Source of the DNA: Pedobacter sp. FW305-3-2-15-E-R2A2
Lineage (GTDB): Bacteria; Bacteroidota; Bacteroidia; Sphingobacteriales; Sphingobacteriaceae
Assembly (NCBI RefSeq): GCF_038446955.1
Contig: NZ_CP151803.1
Coordinates: forward strand, 186,001-250,000
DNA length: 64,000 nt
Direction: 5' to 3'
The notes beneath the pieces were generated by a model. That model was not told where the DNA came from. It worked only from the letters and a program-made list of their open reading frames with translations, and did no database searches. A program made the position numbers and the translations under genes. Of the stretch, positions 1 to 7,215 are shown in pieces (within the stretch, counting starts at the first letter, position 1; each line of letters starts with the position of its first letter).

Positions 1-108
1 CGGATGGTAGTGATATTCCCAAACAAACTCATGGATAGGTTGGTTCTGATATAAGAACCGCATCGATGAAGCCTCATCAGGTTTTACAATCTCAAAGTGA
101 ATTTTCAT
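1..108 (-). CDS. AraC-family transcriptional regulator, N-terminal fragment (cut by window edge)
   Basis: Reading leftward from an ATG at 108, an open frame runs off the window after 36 codons. It ends in residues WEYHYHP, which is the start of the cupin-like sensor arm of many Bacteroidota AraC regulators (typically followed by E.ELTYI). The C-terminal helix-turn-helix part is outside the window, so the family call rests on this motif and on position. It is divergent from the sugar importer, trehalase and TonB receptor, which makes it the likely local regulator of that locus. An AAGG purine stretch precedes the ATG closely. Confidence 0.6.
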   Translation of the reverse strand, partial: MKIHFEIVKPDEASSMRFLYQNQPIHEFVWEYHYHP

Positions 109-224
109 CCTTATTAAGGTAAGTTGATCAAATATAACAAATTAAATATTAATATAGTTCAATAAATAGTGAATAAAGGATAATTATTGCATTTATAAAA
201 ACTGGAATTTTATCATATCCAATG

Positions 225-238
225 AGCTGCCTGCAGCT
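225..238. promoter_or_regulatory. Short inverted repeat in the divergent AraC/MFS intergenic region (candidate operator)
   Basis: The 178-bp gap between the AraC fragment and the MFS gene is AT-rich except for AGCTGC-CT-GCAGCT, a perfect 6-bp inverted repeat with a 2-bp spacer about 50 bp upstream of the MFS start. It could be a binding site for the divergent regulator, but AraC proteins often bind direct repeats and the site is short. No clear TAnnTTTG -7 box was found here. Confidence 0.25.
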
Positions 239-286
239 GGTCGGAATTACTAACCAAATCTATCTATCTTTTTAAAACGCGGTTTA

Positions 287-1534
287 ATGGAATTCTTGAA
301 AATTAAGGTCTCGGTATTCATCAACTATTTATTATTCGGCATTATGCTGAATAGTGTCGGTACGGTGATCCTGCAGGCACAACGATACTATGGAGTTTCG
401 GCTTCTTCCGCCTCTGTTCTGGAAGCCTTCAAAGACATCACGATTGCGGTAGTTTCTTTTATTGTCGCTTCATTTATCACCAGGATAGGCTATAAAAAAT
501 CAATGCAGATTGGTCTTGCAGCCGTGGCGATAGCTTGTTTTATCGTTCCTTCCGTAAAGACCTTTATCGCAGTTAAATTGCTGTTTGCCATTACGGGAGC
601 CAGTTTCGCCCTGATCAAGATTTCCGTATTTGGAACCATTGGCTTAATTACCAAAACTGAAAAGGCACACATCAGTTTGATGAGCTTTATTGAAAGCTTT
701 TTTATGATTGGAATTTTATCCGGCTATTTCATCTTCAGTTATTTTATTGACGATGCAGACGCGGCCTCAGGGAGATGGTTTACAGTTTACTACCTGATTG
801 GTACCTTCTATCTGCTGGCCCTGGTATTATTGAGCATTTCGCCACTTAATGAATCGGCGGCGAAGCCTGAACCAGGAATAAAATTTAAGCAATCCTATAC
901 TGATATGCTCAAATTATTGATGTTGCCATTGGTCGTTTCCTTTGTTGTATGTGCATTTCTGTATGTTTTAATTGAACAGAGCATCATGAGCTGGCTACCT
1001 ACATTCAATAACAAAGTTCTGCATTTGCCATCCTCGATCAGTGTTCTCATGGCGGGTATTATGGCCAGTTCGACGGCCATAGGACGTTTCCTTGCCGGGG
1101 TTGTTTTGAAGAGAATCTCTTGGTATATCTGTCTTACTGTTTGTCTTTTCGCCGCTGCGGGACTGGTTCTTATTGCCATTCCTCTTGCTTCCGGCACGAG
1201 TCCGCATGAGATCCAGGTTTGGGCCGATGTTCCATTCGCTGCCTATATTTTTCCCCTGATCGGATTTTTTCTCGCACCTGTTTACCCTGCCATTAATTCT
1301 GTCATCCTGGGCGCATTGCCAAAAAATCAGCATGGAACGATGTCCGGACTAATCGTAGTTTTCTCTGCATTAGGTGGCTCTTTAGGATCTCTGATCACCG
1401 GCTATATCTTTCAACATTATGGAGGTCAGACGGCCTTTTACTTCTCACTGCTGCCGATCACTGTCCTCACTGTGGCCCTGTTCCTGTTTCAAAAAATGAA
1501 AACAAGGCACCTCATTCAACACACGTTAAGTTAA
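287..1534 (+). CDS. MFS transporter, probable sugar (trehalose-type) importer
   Basis: A 415-residue protein made almost entirely of hydrophobic segments, about 12 predicted membrane helices in two halves joined by a cytoplasmic loop around residues 190-210. This is the normal size and layout of a major facilitator. The first loop carries the MFS motif-A-like stretch TRIGYKKS (residues about 65-72), and the second half has a related stretch GRFLAGVVLKR. It ends 17 bp before the trehalase gene on the same strand, so the two are almost certainly co-transcribed. I infer inner-membrane uptake of trehalose or a related glucoside. The substrate is deduced only from the neighbour; the MFS fold itself is clear. 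Confidence 0.85.
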   Translation: MEFLKIKVSVFINYLLFGIMLNSVGTVILQAQRYYGVSASSASVLEAFKDITIAVVSFIVASFITRIGYKKSMQIGLAAVAIACFIVPSVKTFIAVKLLFAITGASFALIKISVFGTIGLITKTEKAHISLMSFIESFFMIGILSGYFIFSYFIDDADAASGRWFTVYYLIGTFYLLALVLLSISPLNESAAKPEPGIKFKQSYTDMLKLLMLPLVVSFVVCAFLYVLIEQSIMSWLPTFNNKVLHLPSSISVLMAGIMASSTAIGRFLAGVVLKRISWYICLTVCLFAAAGLVLIAIPLASGTSPHEIQVWADVPFAAYIFPLIGFFLAPVYPAINSVILGALPKNQHGTMSGLIVVFSALGGSLGSLITGYIFQHYGGQTAFYFSLLPITVLTVALFLFQKMKTRHLIQHTLS

Positions 1535-1551
1535 TCCCTACCCATATTTAT

Positions 1552-3045
1552 ATGTCAAGTCACTTATTCTATATTGAAGATTTACAAGAATTGTTTTCTG
1601 ATGTTCAGACGCAACGGATTTTTGCAGACCAGAAGGTTTTTCCCGACTGTCTGCCCAGATTTACTGCGCCTGAAATTTTAGAGAAATACCGTAGACAGCA
1701 ACATGAACCAGCTTTTGATTTGCTGGAATTTGTAAAAGAAAATTTCATATTACCACCCAATGAAGAATTCGAGATCACAGTACAGGAAGAAAATCCGGTA
1801 ATCCATATTCAAAATCTATGGGACAAACTCAGCAGAAGAACAGAAGCTGAATTTAGTTCCCTGATTCAACTTCCTCAGAAGTTTGTGGTACCAGGAGGAC
1901 GTTTCAGAGAGTTTTTTTATTGGGATAGCTATTTTACCATGTTAGGACTGCAAGTGTCCCGCAGGATTGATCTGATTGAAAATATGGTGGATAATTTTGC
2001 TTACCTGATTGCAGAATTTGGCTTTATTCCAAATGGAAACAGGAGTTATTTCCTCAGTCGCTCCCAACCCCCCTTCTTTTCTTTGATGCTGGATTTGCTC
2101 GCAGAAGAAAAAGGCGAGGGTTGCTACCTGAAATACCTGCCCCAATTGAAAGCTGAATATGCTTTCTGGATGAATGGAAGCGAGCGTTTAAGTCCGGCTG
2201 AACCGGCTTATGAACACAGTGTGAGGTTGCCAGAAGGAGTTTTGTTAAACCGCTTCTGGGATAAAGAAAACACGCCACGTCCGGAGGGCTATTATGAGGA
2301 TCTGGAAATCTTCAATCATTCGACTACAGAAAAAGCGGATCTATATCGGAATATCAGAGCCGCATGTGCGTCTGGCTGGGATTTTTCAGGCCGTTGGTTT
2401 GCCGATGGGCAGGACATCAGTACTATAAAAACAACAGATCTGATTCCCGTGGATCTCAATAGCCTGCTATGGCATTTGGAATCTACCCTTGCCAAATGTG
2501 CTGCTTTGGCAGGCAACGGTGAGGAGCAGGAATATTATCACAAAAAGGCAAATCAACGTGCTTCTGCGATCAGGAAGTATTTGTGGAATGAGGAGAAAGG
2601 AGGGTATTTTGATTATGATTTTAAACGTGGCCTGGCTTCCGAAGCCTGGTCCATGGCCATGGCTTTTCCTTTGTTCTTTGGTCTTGCCAGCGAAGCCGAA
2701 GCTGAAAAAGTGATGGGACACCTGCAAACTGTTTTTTTGAAAGAAGGCGGCTTGCTCACTACCCCAAATACAACAGGACAGCAATGGGATGCACCAAACG
2801 GATGGGCTCCTTTACAATGGATCGGCTATAAAGCCGCAGTCAATTATGGCGCAGTGCAACTTGCCGGAGATATCGCCGGAAACTGGATGGCAACGGTAGA
2901 AAGGGTCTTCAAAACTACAGGCAAAATGATGGAAAAATACAATGTTGTAGATAGCGCTCTTGCTGCGGGGGGAGGAGAATATCCCAATCAGAATGGCTTC
3001 GGATGGACCAACGGAGTCTACTTAAAAATGAAAATGAATGAATAA
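1552..3045 (+). CDS. treF: Alpha,alpha-trehalase, glycoside hydrolase family 37
   Basis: Hydrolyses trehalose to two glucose molecules. Both trehalase signatures are present: PGGRFREFFYWDSYF from residue 114, and QWDAPNGWAPLQW in the C-terminal part. The two catalytic acids known from E. coli Tre37A have counterparts in ASGWDFSGRW (Asp277, general acid) and GGGEYPNQNGFGW (Glu476, general base). At 497 residues it is a full-length (alpha/alpha)6-barrel enzyme. There is no signal peptide, so it should act in the cytoplasm like TreF, which fits the adjacent inner-membrane importer. It sits 17 bp after the MFS gene and 56 bp before the TonB receptor. Confidence 0.95.
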   Translation: MSSHLFYIEDLQELFSDVQTQRIFADQKVFPDCLPRFTAPEILEKYRRQQHEPAFDLLEFVKENFILPPNEEFEITVQEENPVIHIQNLWDKLSRRTEAEFSSLIQLPQKFVVPGGRFREFFYWDSYFTMLGLQVSRRIDLIENMVDNFAYLIAEFGFIPNGNRSYFLSRSQPPFFSLMLDLLAEEKGEGCYLKYLPQLKAEYAFWMNGSERLSPAEPAYEHSVRLPEGVLLNRFWDKENTPRPEGYYEDLEIFNHSTTEKADLYRNIRAACASGWDFSGRWFADGQDISTIKTTDLIPVDLNSLLWHLESTLAKCAALAGNGEEQEYYHKKANQRASAIRKYLWNEEKGGYFDYDFKRGLASEAWSMAMAFPLFFGLASEAEAEKVMGHLQTVFLKEGGLLTTPNTTGQQWDAPNGWAPLQWIGYKAAVNYGAVQLAGDIAGNWMATVERVFKTTGKMMEKYNVVDSALAAGGGEYPNQNGFGWTNGVYLKMKMNE

Positions 3046-3101
3046 AAATTAATCATACAGTATAAACGAGCCTAAAACCTAACCATTTAAAAAACCAAAT
3101 T

Positions 3102-5753
3102 ATGAAAAGATATCTATTCTTTATTGCCGCCTGCTGCCTGTTGAGCAGTGCAGAAACAACTTATAGTAAAGTACCGGTAATACACCTGAAGGCCAGAGAA
3201 ACAGTGACCGGTACCGTAGTAGATAAAAATGACCAGCCAATTGTCGGTGCAACAGTGGTCATCAAGGGAACTAAAACCGGCACCTCAACCGACCGGGACG
3301 GTAAGTTTGCCCTAAACCTGACTCCTGATGCCAAAGTTCTGATCGTTAGTGCCATCGGTTACAGGAGTATTGAACAATCGGTTTCTGCAGGCGGATCCCT
3401 AAAAATCACCCTGCTGGAGGATTTGATGGAGCTGAATGCCGTAGTGGTGACTGGTTCCGTAAATCCTTTAAAGAAAATTGAATCCAGTGTGGCCATTACC
3501 AGTTTTAATAGCAAAACCATCCAGCAGTTTGCCCCTTCGAGTGCTGCTGATTTATTAAAGCATGTGCCGGGTTTTGTGGTGGAAACTTCCGGTGGAGAAG
3601 TGGGGAATAACCTGTTCTCAAGAGGGATTCCTTCTGCAGGAGCCTATGAATATGTTCAGATTCAGGAAGATGGCATGCCTGTTTTTGAAGATGGTGCATT
3701 GCAATTTGCAAACGCCGATAACTGGCTGCGTGTTGATGAGACGATTTCTCGTATGGAGGCACTTAGAGGCGGTTCTGGTTCTGTTTTTGCCACCAATTCC
3801 CCCGGAGGAATTATCAATTTTATCACTAAAACAGGAAGCAATGATTTCTCGGGAACAGCAAAAATGACCACTGGAACTTCCGGGTTATTTCGGACTGACC
3901 TGAATGTCGGAGGAGCGCTGATACAAGATAAATTGTTCTTCAATGTAGGTGGGTTTTACAGGACTGAAAACGGCGTTCGTAACCCTGGTTTTAAAGGGAA
4001 CGACGGCGGACAGGTAAAGATGAATCTGAAATACAACCTGGATAAGGGTTTTATCAAATTGTCTTACAAGAAACTTAATGACAGAAACTTATTCTTGCTG
4101 CCCATTCCATTAACCGATAGGAATAATCCCAAAGGGATTGAGGGATTTAATGCGAATACCGGAACATTGACGTCAAGAAATTTCAGTCAGCTGGATATTC
4201 CTCAATATGGTGGCGGTTCTTTTAAAAGAAACCTTGAAGATGGGGTTCATCCTATTGTGGATGCCGTAGGAGCTGAATTTAAAACAGATTTAGGTGGTGG
4301 TTTTACTTTAAGTAACAATACCAGATATACTAAAATCAATTTGGAATATACTGCCATTTTTCCTGGTGCTGAACCGCAAACTGCTGCTGATTTTGCTGCG
4401 GGATATCGTACTAACGGCGGAGCATTTCCAGTGTTAAGCCCTGAATATACCAATGTAAATACCGGTGCGGTAATTAACCCCGGACTGGTTGCAAAAGTTG
4501 GTTACTGGGCAATTGATAAACAAATGAAAAACTTTGCCAACAACCTGAGGTTTGATTATAAAAATGATAAAGTGGCTTTATCCCTTGGTTATTATTACTC
4601 GAACTGGACTTCTAACCAGCAATGGAACTGGAGTAACCTGTTGGTATCAGTTTCTGATAATCCTCAACTGTTAAACCTGGTGGATAAATCCGTTTCTGAA
4701 GGAGGAAGTAACCGGTCCAGAACCTATAACGGGGTAACTGATATTTCCTGGTTAACCAGGCAGACACAAACAAAAGGAAACCTGAATGCGGTTTTTGGAA
4801 ATGCTGAAATAAAAGCAACAGATCAGTTGACCTTCGATATCGGTTTGCGTTTTGACATGGACCGTTATACCGGATACAAGAATAAGCCCAATGCTGTTTT
4901 ACAAAATCTGGACAACAGTTCTTCCTCCAATAATAATTTCGCAGGTACTACCGCTGATAATTCAATAACGGTCTTATCCGGTGCTTATCAGTATTGGAAA
5001 TATGATGTGAACCGTTTATCGGGAAGTGCGGCAGCAAACTATAAGTTTGCAGATGATATGGCAGCTTACGTACGCTATAGCAATGGTTTCCGTTCGCCGA
5101 TTGAGGAAGCTTATTTTGAGAATATGGATAAGCTGGATCAATTAAAGCCAACCGTGATCAATCAGTTTGAGCTGGGCTATAAATATCAGGCGAAACAGTT
5201 TGCACTTTTTGCTAATGCTTTTTATATGGACCTTGCTGATCTGGCCTTTACAGATATCCTGTTAAACGGGCAATCGGAAAACAAATTCGCAAAAGCGCGT
5301 AACTATGGAATGGAGCTGGAAGGACAGTTTACTGCCGGAAATTTCAGTTTAACCATCAATGCAACCTTACAAGATCCAAAATTTACCGACTTTTCCGGAG
5401 AAGGAGTAAATAACAATGGAAACAGGGTACGTAGAATTCCTGGTTTTTATGGAACCATTCGCCCTGCTTATAATCTGACAAAGAACCTGGCCATCTACGC
5501 AGAAGTGAATCATTTTGGGAAGAAGTATTCAGACAATGAAAACTTAAGCCTCCTGCCTACTTTTGATGTACTGAACGCAGGGGTATCCCTGAAAGTTAAG
5601 CGGATGCGGTTTGCATTGGATGCTTCAAACTTAACCAATACGATTGGTCTTACAGAAGGAAATCCAAGGGTAACTACGGCTCCAGGTACGATCTACTATG
5701 CCAGACCTATTCTGGGCAGATTTGCTAAACTCTCTGCGGCATTTGACTTCTAA
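3102..5753 (+). CDS. TonB-dependent outer-membrane receptor with CarboxypepD_reg-like N-domain
   Basis: An 883-residue outer-membrane transporter. A signal peptide (about residues 1-22) is followed by a carboxypeptidase-regulatory-like domain (about 35-112; TGTVVDKNDQPIVGATV), a plug domain (about 118-235; SAADLLKHVPGF and a GGSGSVFATNSPGGIINF stretch), and a 22-strand-type beta barrel ending in the terminal aromatic LSAAFDF. It is shorter than typical SusC proteins (about 1000 residues), and no susD gene follows, so it is probably a stand-alone TonB receptor. As the third gene after the MFS importer and trehalase it likely brings trehalose or a trehalose-containing glycoside across the outer membrane. 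The barrel fold is secure; the substrate is inferred from context. Confidence 0.92.
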   Translation: MKRYLFFIAACCLLSSAETTYSKVPVIHLKARETVTGTVVDKNDQPIVGATVVIKGTKTGTSTDRDGKFALNLTPDAKVLIVSAIGYRSIEQSVSAGGSLKITLLEDLMELNAVVVTGSVNPLKKIESSVAITSFNSKTIQQFAPSSAADLLKHVPGFVVETSGGEVGNNLFSRGIPSAGAYEYVQIQEDGMPVFEDGALQFANADNWLRVDETISRMEALRGGSGSVFATNSPGGIINFITKTGSNDFSGTAKMTTGTSGLFRTDLNVGGALIQDKLFFNVGGFYRTENGVRNPGFKGNDGGQVKMNLKYNLDKGFIKLSYKKLNDRNLFLLPIPLTDRNNPKGIEGFNANTGTLTSRNFSQLDIPQYGGGSFKRNLEDGVHPIVDAVGAEFKTDLGGGFTLSNNTRYTKINLEYTAIFPGAEPQTAADFAAGYRTNGGAFPVLSPEYTNVNTGAVINPGLVAKVGYWAIDKQMKNFANNLRFDYKNDKVALSLGYYYSNWTSNQQWNWSNLLVSVSDNPQLLNLVDKSVSEGGSNRSRTYNGVTDISWLTRQTQTKGNLNAVFGNAEIKATDQLTFDIGLRFDMDRYTGYKNKPNAVLQNLDNSSSSNNNFAGTTADNSITVLSGAYQYWKYDVNRLSGSAAANYKFADDMAAYVRYSNGFRSPIEEAYFENMDKLDQLKPTVINQFELGYKYQAKQFALFANAFYMDLADLAFTDILLNGQSENKFAKARNYGMELEGQFTAGNFSLTINATLQDPKFTDFSGEGVNNNGNRVRRIPGFYGTIRPAYNLTKNLAIYAEVNHFGKKYSDNENLSLLPTFDVLNAGVSLKVKRMRFALDASNLTNTIGLTEGNPRVTTAPGTIYYARPILGRFAKLSAAFDF

Positions 5754-5775
5754 AAAAATAATGATTTAAAGATCC

Positions 5776-5811
5776 GGCCGCCTGGATGATTTTTTCCGGG
5801 CGGCCTTTTTT
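5776..5811 (+). terminator. Rho-independent terminator after the TonB receptor
   Basis: GGCCGCCTGG and CCGGGCGGCC form a 10-bp stem with one mismatch, followed by six T. It closes the MFS-trehalase-receptor operon and abuts the 3' end of the convergent gene. Confidence 0.9.
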
Positions 5812-7042
5812 ACTTTTGAATCTTGTCGATTCTCATGATGAAATCTGTATCTCCGGCAAGTTGAAGTCCTTTTTCTAAGGCTCCTGTTTTTATATGATAA
5901 AGCCAGACATAATTGCCTTCTTTGGTAGAATTCACCGCGATGTAAGCCGTATTTCCGGAAACGATCACACAGGCCCTTCTCGTTCCCTTATCTAATGGAA
6001 GTTCCAGTTTCTTTAATACCTTTCCTAAAGAGAGGTCGATCAGATAGAATTCAAAATGAGCAGTGCTGTAATGGTCACTCAGCCCTTTAAATAAATCTTT
6101 CCGCTCTGTTCTGATGATGGCCTGATTACCTCCGAGATACCATATTCCGTAAGCATGGTTGTTGATAACAGAGCCGGAGATGTTGAAAAAGTAGTTTTTG
6201 TCCAAAGCATCTGCTCCTGCATTGATCCGGAATATTCCGGTAGGAAGGTCAGCACGGTTTCCCAGTGCAATCCCCGGACAGGTCATAAAATAATAATTGC
6301 CTTTTTCATCATTGAAAGAATAAGGTTGCACCAGGTTGGTTCCGCCGGGGTAGGTAGAGCGCACATCTTTATCGATCCTGATCTTAGTCATCTGAGGATA
6401 ATTAAATAAGGCGAGATAGGTGGTGTCACTGGTGGTATAATCGTAAGAGCTCAATTTTTGGTGATAAGTATAGCCCAGAAACAGTTGCTTATTTCTCAGT
6501 TCTACAAATCCGGTTGAGATGGAAGTATATTTCCCAAAAGGCCGGGGAACAGCGAGATCACCAATGGTAAGGACCTTCATGTCGTCTGTTTGTATGATCG
6601 CATATTTCACCTGGCTATAGTCGGTCGTGTTTAGGCCGGTTAGCAGGAGTGTGTCCTTATTTAACCAATAATAGTTGTCGACTGAAAAGTTTTCTAACGG
6701 CGCGGAAGCTACCTCTGTTATGGTCTGTTCTGCTTCTTTGTATTTTATAAAAGAATCTTTTTTTCTGTTCAACAGGTAGTAAAACCTGTCCCGTACCACA
6801 AGTTCACGATCGATCTCTTTTTCATCGAGTTTTGCACCAGTCTTTTCAGGATACAATATGCCACTATCTAAAGTATTGGTCTCCATAATATATTCTTTCC
6901 CGTCTTTCCCTAAAATATAAATGCTGTATTTTTTTTCTGATGCAGCACTGACATTACCTGGTTGCTCCCGGCAGAAAGTCAGGCAACAAAAAAGGATAAT
7001 TAAGCTAAAGAAAAGGACAGCATTTTTTGCTGATTTGGTCAT
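5810..7042 (-). CDS. Exported protein of unknown function, possible beta-propeller
   Basis: I do not recognise a named family. I chose the ATG at 7042 because the preceding AGGA is well spaced and translation then opens with a compact signal sequence (MTKSAKNAVLFFSLIILFCC). A GTG/ATG pair at 7102/7099 would add 20 uncharged residues. The segment ends in LTFC, a poor lipobox (Phe at -1), so lipoprotein status is uncertain. The mature part has recurring strand-rich blocks (YYWLNKDTLLLTG, GIWYLGGNQAII, NTAYIAVNSTKEGNYVW), as in Bacteroidota beta-propeller proteins such as the DUF4374 type. It is downstream of and co-oriented with the GH28-like gene (gap about 170 bp) and convergent with the TonB receptor. 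Confidence 0.7.
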   Translation of the reverse strand: MTKSAKNAVLFFSLIILFCCLTFCREQPGNVSAASEKKYSIYILGKDGKEYIMETNTLDSGILYPEKTGAKLDEKEIDRELVVRDRFYYLLNRKKDSFIKYKEAEQTITEVASAPLENFSVDNYYWLNKDTLLLTGLNTTDYSQVKYAIIQTDDMKVLTIGDLAVPRPFGKYTSISTGFVELRNKQLFLGYTYHQKLSSYDYTTSDTTYLALFNYPQMTKIRIDKDVRSTYPGGTNLVQPYSFNDEKGNYYFMTCPGIALGNRADLPTGIFRINAGADALDKNYFFNISGSVINNHAYGIWYLGGNQAIIRTERKDLFKGLSDHYSTAHFEFYLIDLSLGKVLKKLELPLDKGTRRACVIVSGNTAYIAVNSTKEGNYVWLYHIKTGALEKGLQLAGDTDFIMRIDKIQK

Positions 7043-7215
7043 AGTTCCTGGGATGATGTTGTTTGCAGTGCCGGAGGAAGATCCATTATTGATTTTCATC
7101 ACTGATTTTTGCTATACAAACTTAGAAAAAAAAAGATGACGTTTTCAATGCCCTTGAGAAATCAGCTGACATAACCGTTGAGTTTGACCCAAATTAAACG
7201 GGAATAGAGCGTTAC

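Noticed and set aside
895..1333. Minus-strand ORFs of 100 and 112 codons inside the MFS gene
   Set aside because: Antisense to a clear transporter; highly charged, low-complexity translation.
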